Positions 30,129 to 39,794 of a stretch of 64,000 nucleotides of DNA are shown piece after piece (position 1 is the first letter of the stretch; each line of letters begins with the position of its first letter). The stretch spans positions 992,001 through 1,056,000 of the forward strand of contig NZ_OY782763.1 of assembly GCF_963678225.1 (NCBI RefSeq), read 5' to 3'. The notes beneath the pieces are model-generated. The model did not search any database. It saw nothing but the letters and a program-made list of their open reading frames with translations, and was not told the DNA's origin. The DNA is from an uncultured Cohaesibacter sp. (lineage in GTDB: Bacteria > Pseudomonadota > Alphaproteobacteria > Rhizobiales > Cohaesibacteraceae). The position numbers and the translations under genes were made by a program.

Positions 30129-30498
30129 CGATACTACTATCCTTTAACTGGAACAAATCTCTATCGGCACTCACGGCCTATTGCCCCGAACAACCAGCCC
30201 CACCCGATGACAGAGCAGCACTTTACGGCATGACCAGCAAAGCCGAACCGTTCATCCAAACAGCGAACCGGTTTAACCTTGTTGAATTCCTTGTCTTAAC
30301 AATAAAGCGCGCATCCTTACCATCACAGAAATCACAATTGGGGAAAAATTGTGTCTGAATGCCAATTGCCTACCCAAATCTACACAGCAAACATGCCATT
30401 GCAAGCAAATCCACGATCAATCAAATAATCAGGCCCATCCCGGACACAAAAAAGGGTGACCTGCGCCACCCCGTTTCTCATCTATTACCAATGACTGC
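30129..30498. other. Intergenic region between bamD and lpxC
   Basis: 370 bases without a supported gene. The part next to lpxC holds the lpxC terminator (30446-30471). The remaining AT-rich part should hold the bamD promoter; no strong -35/-10 pair stands out. A few short frames have no support. Confidence 0.5.
30446..30471 (-). terminator. Terminator after lpxC
   Basis: On the minus strand a GGGTG/CACCC stem (30467-30471 with 30454-30458) is followed by TTTTTTGTG. It lies 28 bases after the lpxC stop. The stem is short and the loop is 8 bases, so strength is moderate. Confidence 0.6.
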
Positions 30499-31464
30499 CT
30501 AGTTGGTTTCCGGCCCCAACGCGATCCGCACAGAAGCGGCATCTACAGGGGCGCCAACGCGGGCTGCATTGCGAAAGGCAGGCACGGCTTCAACCCACTC
30601 CCAATTGCTGTCATCTGCAAACAAGGCTTCAAGCATGTTGAAGTTGAGTTTGTGGCCGCCTTTGAAGGAGCGATAATGCGCCAACAATGGAGCACCAGCC
30701 AGCGACAGATCGCCCACAGCATCCAGTGTCTTGTGGCGAACGAATTCGTCTTTATAGCGCAGACCATCCGGATTGACGATTTTCTGTTCGTCATTGATGA
30801 CAACGGAATTCTCAAGGGAAGAGCCCAGCGCATAACCGGCGGCCCAGAGGCGCTCGACATCAGACATGAAGCCGAAGGTACGGGCAAGGCTGATATCGCG
30901 CTTGAAGACATCCGGCGTCATCTCATCATCGAAATGCTGCACACCGATAGCGTCGCTCTCAAAGTCGATGGTCACGTCAAAGCGCTGTCCTTCGTATGGA
31001 AGAAGCTCTCCAACAGAATCACCATTCTGCACACGAACCGGTTTGAGAACACGAATATAGCGACGCGAGAAAGGCAGCTCTTTCAAACCCACCTGATCAA
31101 TCGCATCGATATAGGCTCGTGCGCTACCGTCCATGACGGGCACTTCGTCGCCATCAATCTCGACCATCACATTGTCAACACCATACCCGCGGAATGCCGC
31201 CATGAGATGCTCGATGGTCGCTACCATGCCCTTTTCGGGATGACCTACGATGGTGCAAAGTCTTGTGTCGATGACAGAAGAATAATCCCCCTTGATCTCA
31301 AACTCGTTCTTCTTTTCGCGATCAACGCGAAGGAAGGTAATGCCAGAGTTTGCGTCAGCAGGATGCAAGATCATTTCGACAGGTTTGCCGCTATGCACAC
31401 CGACACCGGAAACCACAACGCGTTCTTTCAGAGTGGTTTGCTTGGCGTTTAGCAGTTTGGCCAT
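30499..31464 (-). CDS. lpxC: UDP-3-O-acyl-GlcNAc deacetylase
   Basis: Catalyses the committed step of lipid A synthesis with a zinc ion. The 321-residue protein has the zinc ligands H86 (TIEHLMAA), H244 and D248 (RHKTLDAVGD), and the catalytic H271 (FKGGHKL). They are offset by 6-7 residues from E. coli H79, H238, D242 and H265. AGGGG lies upstream of the ATG. The gene follows ftsZ as in many proteobacteria, linking lipid A synthesis to the division cluster. Confidence 0.97.
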   Translation of the reverse strand: MAKLLNAKQTTLKERVVVSGVGVHSGKPVEMILHPADANSGITFLRVDREKKNEFEIKGDYSSVIDTRLCTIVGHPEKGMVATIEHLMAAFRGYGVDNVMVEIDGDEVPVMDGSARAYIDAIDQVGLKELPFSRRYIRVLKPVRVQNGDSVGELLPYEGQRFDVTIDFESDAIGVQHFDDEMTPDVFKRDISLARTFGFMSDVERLWAAGYALGSSLENSVVINDEQKIVNPDGLRYKDEFVRHKTLDAVGDLSLAGAPLLAHYRSFKGGHKLNFNMLEALFADDSNWEWVEAVPAFRNAARVGAPVDAASVRIALGPETN

Positions 31465-31760
31465 TTATATTGCCCCTAATCGTATTCATCTTATTGCCAG
31501 ATTTGGCGGCCACTATGCGCTTTAGCGCTTCGCCCGCCCGGCAAATACCGGTACGCTTTGCTTTTATTTCGATGTCAACATAACTTGGCAGGGTTCCGTT
31601 TACCAAATCACGCTTTCTTACCCATTGTTACGCTTGACGCACGGGGAAGGCGTAATTTCCTCTACTCAAATAAATTACAATATTACATATACTTAAGGCC
31701 GACACCCTAGGGGCATCGGCCTTTTGATCAATTCACAATTCCTGTCTTTGTAACAAAGCG
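31465..31760. other. Region between ftsZ and lpxC with a hairpin
   Basis: About 300 bases. Near ftsZ an inverted repeat AAGGCCGA/TCGGCCTT (31695-31702 and 31716-31723) forms a hairpin, but the minus strand has no T-run after it, so termination of ftsZ there is uncertain. A perfect -35-like TTGACA lies on the minus strand at 31578-31573 without a good -10 partner; lpxC may have its own promoter. Confidence 0.5.
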
Positions 31761-33647
31761 TTACCGAGACTGACGGCGCAGAAATGCAGGAATTTCAACC
31801 TGGTCTTCTTCACTGATTCTCGGAGCCTGCTGGCCCTGATTTGGAACAGCGCGCCCCTGTGCGTCCAGCTGGCCCTGCTGCGGCTGATAACCGGCATTCG
31901 GCATCGGGCGCTGCTGCTGTGGCCGTGGAGCAAATTCATTCAGCGGAGACCCGGAGGCTGGCATGCCCTGCCCCGAAGACATCGGAGCCTGAGGCGCTGC
32001 AGGAGCGCTCATGCGTGGCATGACAGGAGCTTCAGGTGCATGCATCTGCTGCTGAGGAGCCTGCTGCTGTGGCGCCATACGTGACTGCTGCGGAGCCTGC
32101 TGCGCATGATGACCTTCATGGTGATGCTCGCCTTCCAGCTCGTCTTCGCGACGACCAAGACCAACAGCTGCCAGACGCTTCAGAAGGCTCATCGGACGAT
32201 TGTCATCGTCATGATGCTCGATGCCTTCTTCACGGTTGCGCAGGGCTGCCAGCTCGCGCTGGATCATTGGAGGCAGTTCGTCAACATTTGGCATTGGCCG
32301 ATGCAGATTTTCCGGCACTTCAGCTGCAGGCGGAATGAAAGGCGTTGCAGCATCCACGGTTTCTTCAACCACGGCCTTGGGCGCATCAAACTCTTCATCA
32401 ACAGCGGGTTCACTGACGGCTTCCGGCTTGAAAGGAGCGATGGAAACAGCAGGATCCTGCTCGGAAGGACGAGCGTAGGACTGTTCACGCATTTCAAACT
32501 CAGCTGCGATTGCTTCTGGCTTCTGGGCTACAGGCTCAGACACGGCTTCAGCGGGGCGTTCTTCGCGCATCTGCGGCTCGTCTTGCTGGGACGCTTCGAT
32601 CTGGGCCGGATTGCCTGCTGTGCGCAGACGATCAGACAGTTCTTTCATGCGCTGGTCAGCTGGCACAACCGTTTCGGTCAGGATCTGGTCGATGCCGGTT
32701 GCCACGACAGACACGCGGATCATGCCTTCCATATTCTCATCGAACGTTGCACCAAGAATGATGTTGGCGTCTTCGTCAACTTCTTCACGAATACGGGTTG
32801 CTGCTTCGTCCACTTCAAACAGGGTGAGATCCTGACCACCGGTGATGGAGATCAACAGGCCCTGCGCCCCTTTCATGGAGATATCATCCAGAAGCGGGTT
32901 GGCAATCGCAGCTTCGGCAGCAGCCAATGCGCGGCCTTCGCCAGAGGCTTCGCCGGTTCCCATCATCGCTTTGCCCATTGCACGCATGACCGAGCGCACA
33001 TCAGCAAAGTCGAGGTTGATGAGACCTTCCTTGACCATCAGGTCGGTAATGCAGGCAACACCGGAATAGAGCACTTCGTCAGCCATGGAGAAGGCATCGG
33101 CGAAGGTCGTTTTCTCGTTTGCTATACGGAACAGATTCTGGTTAGGAATGACGATCAGTGTATCGACATTTTTCTGAAGATCCTCGATGCCACTCTCTGC
33201 GAGACGCATACGGCGCTGACCTTCGAAATGGAACGGCTTGGTAACCACACCTACCGTAAGTATACCCTGCTCGCGAGCAGCGCGTGCGATCACAGGAGCA
33301 GCACCGGTACCAGTCCCACCGCCCATGCCGGCAGTGATGAAGACCATGTGCGAACCATCAAGATGATCGTTGATCTCATCGATCACTTCTTCGGCAGCAG
33401 CGCGTCCGACTTCTGGCTGTGAGCCAGCGCCGAGGCCTTCGGTTACGGCCACACCCATCTGAACGAGACGTTCAGCCCGGGAAAGGCTCAAAGCCTGCGC
33501 ATCCGTATTGGCCACCACGAAATCGACGCCCATCAAACCGGTGTCAATCATGTTGTTTACTGCGTTACCGCCAGCACCACCGACACCGAAGACCGTGATT
33601 CTCGGTTTCAATTCGGTAATATCGGGCATCTTCAAATTGATGGTCAT
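31761..33647 (-). CDS. ftsZ: Cell division GTPase FtsZ with long C-terminal linker
   Basis: The tubulin-like GTPase of the division ring. The tubulin signature [10 protein letters not shown] begins at residue 109; the core spans about 15-325. The remaining 300 residues form a long linker, first acidic and then rich in Pro, Gln, His and Met ([13 protein letters not shown]). The end has the conserved partner-binding peptide EIPAFLRRQ. At 628 residues it is much longer than E. coli FtsZ (383), as is common in rhizobia. The start has GAGGGT; ftsA ends 200 bases upstream, and a promoter and repeats lie between. Confidence 0.97.
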   Translation of the reverse strand: MTINLKMPDITELKPRITVFGVGGAGGNAVNNMIDTGLMGVDFVVANTDAQALSLSRAERLVQMGVAVTEGLGAGSQPEVGRAAAEEVIDEINDHLDGSHMVFITAGMGGGTGTGAAPVIARAAREQGILTVGVVTKPFHFEGQRRMRLAESGIEDLQKNVDTLIVIPNQNLFRIANEKTTFADAFSMADEVLYSGVACITDLMVKEGLINLDFADVRSVMRAMGKAMMGTGEASGEGRALAAAEAAIANPLLDDISMKGAQGLLISITGGQDLTLFEVDEAATRIREEVDEDANIILGATFDENMEGMIRVSVVATGIDQILTETVVPADQRMKELSDRLRTAGNPAQIEASQQDEPQMREERPAEAVSEPVAQKPEAIAAEFEMREQSYARPSEQDPAVSIAPFKPEAVSEPAVDEEFDAPKAVVEETVDAATPFIPPAAEVPENLHRPMPNVDELPPMIQRELAALRNREEGIEHHDDDNRPMSLLKRLAAVGLGRREDELEGEHHHEGHHAQQAPQQSRMAPQQQAPQQQMHAPEAPVMPRMSAPAAPQAPMSSGQGMPASGSPLNEFAPRPQQQRPMPNAGYQPQQGQLDAQGRAVPNQGQQAPRISEEDQVEIPAFLRRQSR

Positions 33648-33781
33648 AGTACCCTCATCTCACTGCATGGATCGAATTGCTACCGATCTCAATCCGTCAA
33701 ACTGTGGAGCAACGCATTCCATACTGCTCCAATTACTTGTCTTATTCCTAAAAGCGAGGCAGCCAGACGAATCATTCATCC

Positions 33782-33811
33782 AATATACCTCAACCCCTTG
33801 ATTCCGATCAA
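33782..33811 (-). promoter_or_regulatory. Candidate ftsZ promoter
   Basis: On the minus strand TTGATC (33811-33806) and TATATT (33787-33782) are spaced by 18 bases. The predicted start near 33775 gives a leader of about 130 bases before the ftsZ ATG. It would allow ftsZ to be made at a different level from ftsA. Confidence 0.45.
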
Positions 33812-33814
33812 CGA

Positions 33815-33832
33815 TTCACGCGTGTTTCACGC
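33815..33832. repeat. TTCACGC direct repeat next to the ftsZ promoter
   Basis: TTCACGC occurs at 33815-33821 and 33826-33832, 11 bases apart, about one helical turn. The pair is immediately upstream of the -35 of the candidate ftsZ promoter, a typical position for an activator site. No known regulator is identified. Confidence 0.5.
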
Positions 33833-33847
33833 AACTATCCATCGAAA

Positions 33848-35167
33848 TCAGAAACTCTCCTTCAACCACTGCCCCATTCGGGACAGGTAGCCGTCGGTTC
33901 CGGTCAGTTTTGGTTTGACCGGTACTTTTTCAAATTGCTCGATCTGGGCAACCTGCGGATAGATCATGAGGCCAACTGCTGTAGCGAAAGCGGGCCCCTT
34001 GCCAATATCGGGCAAACCGGCCACGCCAAGTGGTCGGCCAAGCCTTACGTTGCGTCCCATGACGCGTCTTGCGGTCTCCGCCATGCCCGTAAGCTGGCTT
34101 CCCCCGCCGGTCAGCACCACGCGCCGCCCGACATGTCCGGAGAAACCGGATGCTTCGATCCGATCCCGAACGACTTCCAGAATTTCTTCAACACGCGGCT
34201 TGATAATGCGCGTGAGGGATGCCTTGGGCACCTGATTGAGCAGATCGCGATCATCATCGCCAACCGGCGGCACAGCAACCAATTCCTGATCATCAGACAG
34301 GGACAGAAGCGCACTGCCATAAAGGGTCTTGATCCGCTCTGCGTCAGCAAGCCTTGTTGAAAGCCCGCGCGCCAGATCCATGGTGACGTGATGCCCCCCC
34401 ATCGCCACAGCGTCTGAATGCACAAACTGCCCATTGACGAAAATCGAAATCGACGTGGTTCCGCCACCCAGATCGACACAGGCGACCCCGAGCTCGGATT
34501 CATCATCGACGAGGCAGGAAAGCCCCGAGGCATAAGGCGTTGCCACCATCGCCGCCACATCCAGATGACAACGATTGATGCAAAGCTCCAGATTCTTCAG
34601 TGGCGCGGTCTGCGCGGTCACCACATGCATGTCCACAGCCAGGTCATCACCAACCATGCCACGCGGGTCACGAATGCCCTTGCCACCATCCAGCGAATAG
34701 CCGATCGGCATGGAGTGAACCACCGTGCGGTCGATCGTCAGCAGATGACTGGCACCGGCCTGCAGCACGCGACGAATGTCGACCTCGTCAACCTCATGTC
34801 CACTGAGAGACACCGAAGCACTCAACGTATCGCTCTTGATGCGCCCGCAGGACACATTGACCACCAGCGACTGTACCGTCATGTCAGCCTGCGTTTCAGC
34901 AGCACCGACGGCCAGACGAATGGAATTCTCCGCCTGATCGAGATCCACAACAACACCGGACTTGATGCCACGGGCCTGATGCAATCCGAACCCGAGCACC
35001 TGAACGGTATGGGTGCGATGCGGCAGAGCCTCGCTCTGCGGACGCGGCACGAGCCGCGCAATCATGCAGCAAATCTTGGTCGACCCAACATCAAGGATCG
35101 TCACGATCTGCGAGCGTTTGTGAATGAGACCACGGGCATCACGTTTACCCCAGGAAGAACCCATCAT
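33848..35167 (-). CDS. ftsA: Cell division protein FtsA
   Basis: The actin-like ATPase that tethers FtsZ filaments to the membrane. The 439-residue product has the actin-fold phosphate loops (TILDVGSTKICC near 23 and VACVDLGGGTTSISIF near 225), the adenosine-binding GGGSQLTGM, and a C-terminal amphipathic helix (MGQWLKESF) for membrane binding. The ATG overlaps the ftsQ stop in ATGA, so translation is coupled. Confidence 0.96.
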   Translation of the reverse strand: MMGSSWGKRDARGLIHKRSQIVTILDVGSTKICCMIARLVPRPQSEALPHRTHTVQVLGFGLHQARGIKSGVVVDLDQAENSIRLAVGAAETQADMTVQSLVVNVSCGRIKSDTLSASVSLSGHEVDEVDIRRVLQAGASHLLTIDRTVVHSMPIGYSLDGGKGIRDPRGMVGDDLAVDMHVVTAQTAPLKNLELCINRCHLDVAAMVATPYASGLSCLVDDESELGVACVDLGGGTTSISIFVNGQFVHSDAVAMGGHHVTMDLARGLSTRLADAERIKTLYGSALLSLSDDQELVAVPPVGDDDRDLLNQVPKASLTRIIKPRVEEILEVVRDRIEASGFSGHVGRRVVLTGGGSQLTGMAETARRVMGRNVRLGRPLGVAGLPDIGKGPAFATAVGLMIYPQVAQIEQFEKVPVKPKLTGTDGYLSRMGQWLKESF

Positions 35168-36096
35168 GTTTCCACCTCTTGAGGTATATCTGCGCCCAGC
35201 GTTCTAAGCGTTGCGCGCCGTTTGGCTGCGGCATCCTTGCTCATGCGAACAAAGGTCCTGTCGGCAAGCCGCATATCGACTGTTGTAATATCCTTGCGGG
35301 AAAGTGCGCCTTTTTCATCAAAGGCCAGCAGCTTGTCCAGTGCATCCACCACACCGACTTCAGGCAGTTTGGCCTGCACACCATTCTTGAAATACAGATC
35401 CCAGCGGCGTTCGGAAACATAGACCACGGCCCGTGTCTTGCGCGCGATAGAGGGGAACTGAGCCAACAGCTCGAACATGGACGCCGCCTGACGCTGCGCA
35501 CCATGACCGACAACCAGCGGCAATTTGGCAAATTCCGGTGTTATGTGATCGGTCAGCACAGAACCGTCATAGGAAATGACAGACACAAACTCCCCGCGCT
35601 GCCACAGGGCAAAAGGCTTCTGCTCGCGAATAACCACCTGCAGCTTGTTCGGATAGAGTTTCTGGACCGTCGCTTCTTCGATCCAGCTCATGCTCTCAAG
35701 TTTCTTGCGAGCATCATAAGCATTAAAGGTTAGAAGAGAGCTGTCTTCGTTGATGCCGAGCACGCGCAGGATATCTGTCTCGGAGACTTCCTTCTGCCCG
35801 GAAATCAACACGGCCTCGACCTTAAGACCAAAGACAGAAGACGCCTTTTCCAGCGTTGTCTGGTTCTCACCGCCAATCGTGGCGCCATAAAGGATTGTGA
35901 TACCAAGAAAGCCAACGGACAAGCCCCAGCCGAAACCACGCGGTATCCATGCCTCTGCCAGAGGAATGATCCGGCGGTATAGCGGCAGACGACGCTGCTC
36001 GTAGGCATAGGCGCGCGGATCAAGCGCAGCTTTCTTGCTGCGTTTGCCTGCACCGGCCTTCCTGCTATCCTTTGCTTTGCCCTTTATCGGTCGCAC
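35164..36096 (-). CDS. ftsQ: Cell division protein FtsQ
   Basis: A bitopic divisome protein linking cytoplasmic and periplasmic parts. The best start is GTG at 36096: GGAGG lies exactly 7 bases upstream, whereas the longer frame from a TTG at 36117 has no Shine-Dalgarno. This gives 310 residues and a 13-base overlap with ddl. The N-terminal cytoplasmic tail (1-50) is highly basic, the membrane helix is at about 56-73 and the POTRA domain follows (KVEAVLISGQKEVSETDI). The ATGA overlap couples it to ftsA. Confidence 0.93.
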   Translation of the reverse strand: MRPIKGKAKDSRKAGAGKRSKKAALDPRAYAYEQRRLPLYRRIIPLAEAWIPRGFGWGLSVGFLGITILYGATIGGENQTTLEKASSVFGLKVEAVLISGQKEVSETDILRVLGINEDSSLLTFNAYDARKKLESMSWIEEATVQKLYPNKLQVVIREQKPFALWQRGEFVSVISYDGSVLTDHITPEFAKLPLVVGHGAQRQAASMFELLAQFPSIARKTRAVVYVSERRWDLYFKNGVQAKLPEVGVVDALDKLLAFDEKGALSRKDITTVDMRLADRTFVRMSKDAAAKRRATLRTLGADIPQEVET

Positions 36097-37007
36097 GAAG
36101 CGTCCTCCACCATCCAACTAACCAGTTGTTCGAATTCAATGCCCGCATGTCTTGCCATATCGGGAACCAATGAGGTCGGCGTCATGCCCGGCTGGGTATT
36201 CACCTCCAGACAGATCAGGTCGCCATCCTCTCCGGCAGTCTCGTCATAGCGAAAATCAGCGCGGGAGATTCCCTTACAGCCGAGTGCTTGATGAGCCTTT
36301 ATGGTTAACGATTGAATATATTGGTAAATATTCGGTTTAAGATCTGCCGGTAAAATATGGGTTGAGCCACCCGGTGCATATTTTGCATCGAAGTCATAGA
36401 AGGTATCGTTGTTGGAAACGATATCGATGATATCGAGGGCCTTGTCGCCCATTGCGGCGCAGGTAAGCTCACGTCCAGCCACATAGCGTTCCACCATGAC
36501 GATGTCGCCATAGGGCCAATCTGCCGAATAGAGCTCTTGTGGCGGGTGCTGCTGGTCTGCTGTGACGATCAGCACACCAAAGCTGGATCCTTCATTCACA
36601 GGCTTGATAACATAGGGTGGCGGCAACACATGCGCCTTGGCTGCTTCCAGCCTATGAACCACGCGGGATTCGGCCACCGGGATGCCCGCAGCCTGCATGA
36701 TTTCCTTGGCTTTTTCCTTGTTCATAGCAAGGGAAGACGCCAGCACACCGCTGTGCGTATAGGGAATTCCGAGAAATTCAAGCACGCCCTGAATGCATCC
36801 ATCTTCGCCAAACGGGCCATGCAGGGCATTGAATGCGACGTCCGGTTTCAATTCTGACAAAACAGTGGATATGTCTCTTTGCACATCAACACGCGTCACC
36901 TTGTATCCGGAGGCTTCCAGTGCATCTGCACAGTCCTTACCAGAACTCAGCGACACAGGACGCTCGGAGGACCAGCCTCCCATCAACACTGCTACATGCT
37001 TTGTCAT
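36084..37007 (-). CDS. ddl: D-alanine--D-alanine ligase
   Basis: Makes the D-Ala-D-Ala dipeptide that MurF adds to the peptidoglycan precursor. I start it at the ATG at 37007 with AAAGG upstream (307 residues, the normal DdlB size). ATP-grasp motifs are present: the N-terminal VLMGGWSSERPVSL, PYVIKPVNEGSSFGV, and the C-terminal CLEVNTQPGMTPTSLVP with metal-binding Glu and Asn. The gene is separated from murB by 415 bases, the largest gap in the dcw cluster, so a second promoter is likely here. Confidence 0.96.
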   Translation of the reverse strand: MTKHVAVLMGGWSSERPVSLSSGKDCADALEASGYKVTRVDVQRDISTVLSELKPDVAFNALHGPFGEDGCIQGVLEFLGIPYTHSGVLASSLAMNKEKAKEIMQAAGIPVAESRVVHRLEAAKAHVLPPPYVIKPVNEGSSFGVLIVTADQQHPPQELYSADWPYGDIVMVERYVAGRELTCAAMGDKALDIIDIVSNNDTFYDFDAKYAPGGSTHILPADLKPNIYQYIQSLTIKAHQALGCKGISRADFRYDETAGEDGDLICLEVNTQPGMTPTSLVPDMARHAGIEFEQLVSWMVEDASCDR

Positions 37008-37422
37008 TAACCACACCTTTCCTACCAGAATGAAAGCCCAAAGGGCCGTATTTACTCTGGTTTGGACCCTTGCATGACAGCGAGGCCAAAGCTTGGCACT
37101 CTTGCAGGTCATGCAATTTGCACTTGATCCATCTATTTATGGTTAAAAATTCCTAACAAATGATAAGCGGAAATCACTTATTTGCTTCTGGCAGAAGCAA
37201 AGCGGAGCGCTAGACGCGCAGATTCGCATTTTGAAAGGTCAGGAATCCGCTCAGCTCAGGCAATTTCCGGGGGAAATGTTAACAAAGTTATTCCCCCGCA
37301 GCGTCCATAAAAAGAGCGCTCTCTCAGTCAGATTTTTTGTGCAAAAGAACACCGCCTGCAAAATCGTCAAGCGTGAGGCGGAATAATATCAGAAGAAGAA
37401 GATGCAAACACAGGCAAGCAAA
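37008..37422. other. Intergenic region between ddl and murB
   Basis: 415 bases, the only long gap within the mur-fts cluster. It should hold a promoter for ddl-ftsQ-ftsA. On the minus strand TTAACCAT (37146-37139) is preceded 7 bases upstream by a degenerate half-site, resembling a CtrA site. I found no good terminator for murB. No open frame here is supported. Confidence 0.45.
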
Positions 37423-38376
37423 TCAGTCCTGCTGGAAAGGGTCGACGCGAGTGCCTTCAGCAAAGGAACCAATGCGTTTGATTTCCCAATGCAGCTCAAT
37501 GCCCGTCATATCCCGCACCTTGCCACGGATCATCTCGCCAAGCCGCTCGATATCCTCGGCAGTGGCGTCCCCTGTATTGATCAGGAAATTGGTGTGTTTT
37601 GGCGAAACCTGCGCCCCACCGAGCTTGAAACCTCTGAAACCGGCCTCATCCACCAGTTTCCACGCGCTCATTCCTTCGGGATTGCGGAAAGTGGAGCCGC
37701 CGGTACGCTCTTTGGTTGGTTGGTTCTCTTCACGATAGGCAGACACATTATCCATCTCGGCTTTCAGAGCCTCCGGATCGCCCGCCTCTCCCTGATAGGT
37801 CGCTTCGGTGAAGATATAGTCCGACGGCACGGAACAAGAGCGATAGCCATGCCCTAGATCTGTCGGTGTCAACTTGTGAATGGAGCCTTGCCGGTCCATC
37901 GCACGCGCACCGAGCAGACGTCTCTTGGTTTCATCCCCATGAGCACCCGCATTCATGCGCAAGGCACCGCCAATCGAGCCGGGAATGCCCTTGTAGAAGG
38001 CAAAGCCAGCCACGCCTTGCCGCGCCATCTGCTGGGCGAAGCGCATGTCCGGCATCGCGGCACCGACCTTGACGACATAATTGTCATCAACCTCAACGGA
38101 GCTGAAAGCCCGCCCGGAAAGCCGAATGACAACGCCTTCGATGCCCCCATCCCGCACCAGCAGGTTCGAGCCAAGCCCGATGGTGGTTACAGGAATATCT
38201 TCGGGCAGGTTCCTCAGGAAATAGGAGAGATCTGCTTCATCGGCCGGATTGAAGAATAGCTGCGCCGGTCCTCCCACCCGGAACCAGGTGAAGCTTGCGA
38301 CATCGAAATTGCTGGAAAGGCGCCCACGCACCTTGTCCGTCCAGCCTCCCAGCTCTTCTAGCAGATCCTTGAACAT
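37423..38376 (-). CDS. murB: UDP-N-acetylenolpyruvoylglucosamine reductase
   Basis: Reduces UDP-GlcNAc-enolpyruvate to UDP-MurNAc with FAD and NADPH. I start it at the ATG at 38376 (317 residues), eight bases after the murC stop; the longer frame runs into murC. FAD-binding motifs are TWFRVGGPAQLFF and GLGSNLLVRDGGI. GIPGSIGGALRMNAGAHG is the second FAD-binding block, and GGSTFRNPEG contains the catalytic Ser. It is a type II MurB lacking the extra loop of E. coli MurB. Confidence 0.96.
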   Translation of the reverse strand: MFKDLLEELGGWTDKVRGRLSSNFDVASFTWFRVGGPAQLFFNPADEADLSYFLRNLPEDIPVTTIGLGSNLLVRDGGIEGVVIRLSGRAFSSVEVDDNYVVKVGAAMPDMRFAQQMARQGVAGFAFYKGIPGSIGGALRMNAGAHGDETKRRLLGARAMDRQGSIHKLTPTDLGHGYRSCSVPSDYIFTEATYQGEAGDPEALKAEMDNVSAYREENQPTKERTGGSTFRNPEGMSAWKLVDEAGFRGFKLGGAQVSPKHTNFLINTGDATAEDIERLGEMIRGKVRDMTGIELHWEIKRIGSFAEGTRVDPFQQD

Positions 38377-38384
38377 CCTACAGC

Positions 38385-39794
38385 CTACTCTCCCGCCAGA
38401 GCCTTGAGCGCATCGGCAAGACCGTTGGCCCATGTCGTGATGCTGCCTGCCCCAAGGCAAACCACATAGTCGCCCGGCTCAGCCAGATCTTTAACACGCT
38501 GGGCCAGCCGGTCTGACGGACCAAGCAGAGCTGCGCCGCGATGGCCATGGCTCTTCAAGCCTTCGACCAGAGCCTCGGCATTGACCCCTTCGATGGGCTT
38601 TTCCCCTGCGGGATAAACATCAGCCACCAACACATGGTCCGCGATATTCATGCAGGTGCAGAAATCTTCGAAATGATTTTGCAGGCGCGAATAGCGATGC
38701 GGTTGCATGACAGCAATCACCTTGCCTTGCGATGCCTGTCGGGCGGCACGCATAACTGCGCCGATTTCCACCGGGTGGTGCGCATAATCATCGATAATCT
38801 CGATGCCGTTCCAGCTGCCGACGCGGGTAAAGCGCCGCTTGACCCCACCAAAGGCCGAAAGCCCCTTGCGGATGGCATCCGCAGGAATTTCCAGCTCATG
38901 GGCCACAGCAATTGCCGCTGTCGCATTGGCCACATTATGCTCGCCGGGCATGGGCAGAGTGAGACCGGATATCTCTTCTACCGCGCCACTGCGGCGATCA
39001 CGGATCTCGACGGTAAAACGGCTGATGCCCCCATCTGAGCGCAAATCCTTATAGCGCACATCCGCCTGCGGGTTTGTGCCGTAGGTCACAATCCGCCGAT
39101 CTTCAATCTGCCCAACCAGGGTCTGCACCACCGGGTGATCAAGACACATGGCCGCAAAGCCATAGAAAGGCACATTTTCAACGAACGCCCGGAAGGCATC
39201 CTTCACCGCATCATAGGTGTGATAATGGTCCAGATGCTCTGCATCGATATTGGTAACAACGGCGATGTCGGCTGGCAGCTTGACGAAGGTGCCGTCCGAC
39301 TCATCCGCTTCCACCACCATCCAGTCTCCATCGCCCATGCGGGCGTTGGTGCCATAGGCATTGATAATGCCGCCATTGATTACCGTAGGGTCCATGCCCC
39401 CCGCATCAAGCAGAGCCGCAACCAGCGAGGTGGTGGTCGTTTTGCCATGGGTGCCGCCAACAGCAATGGCAGATTTGAAGCGCATCAGCTCGGCCAACAT
39501 CTCGGCGCGGCGCACAACGGGCAGAAGCCGCGCACGGGCTTCCTTGAGTTCGGGATTGTCAGGCTGGATCGCCGAAGACACGACAATCACCTGCGCATCG
39601 CCGATATTCTCGGCGGCGTGCCCGACCATGACCTTGATGCCCTTCTCGCGCAAACGCACCACATTGGCCCCTTCGGCAATGTCGCTGCCCTGCACCGTGT
39701 AGCCGAGTTTGAGCAACACTTCGGCAATACCGGACATGCCGATCCCGCCGATCCCGACAAAATGGACCGGACCAATATTCTGAGGCATCTTCAT
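38385..39794 (-). CDS. murC: UDP-N-acetylmuramate--L-alanine ligase
   Basis: Adds the first L-Ala of the stem peptide with ATP. The 469-residue protein has the Rossmann-type start [16 protein letters not shown], the P-loop [10 protein letters not shown], and the C-terminal ligase domain with [15 protein letters not shown] lies upstream of the ATG, and the start overlaps the murG stop by 4 bases (ATGA). Confidence 0.97.
   Translation of the reverse strand: MKMPQNIGPVHFVGIGGIGMSGIAEVLLKLGYTVQGSDIAEGANVVRLREKGIKVMVGHAAENIGDAQVIVVSSAIQPDNPELKEARARLLPVVRRAEMLAELMRFKSAIAVGGTHGKTTTTSLVAALLDAGGMDPTVINGGIINAYGTNARMGDGDWMVVEADESDGTFVKLPADIAVVTNIDAEHLDHYHTYDAVKDAFRAFVENVPFYGFAAMCLDHPVVQTLVGQIEDRRIVTYGTNPQADVRYKDLRSDGGISRFTVEIRDRRSGAVEEISGLTLPMPGEHNVANATAAIAVAHELEIPADAIRKGLSAFGGVKRRFTRVGSWNGIEIIDDYAHHPVEIGAVMRAARQASQGKVIAVMQPHRYSRLQNHFEDFCTCMNIADHVLVADVYPAGEKPIEGVNAEALVEGLKSHGHRGAALLGPSDRLAQRVKDLAEPGDYVVCLGAGSITTWANGLADALKALAGE

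Noticed and set aside
32106-33422. Plus-strand open frame of 438 codons
   Set aside because: Antisense to ftsZ; no motif and no plausible start.
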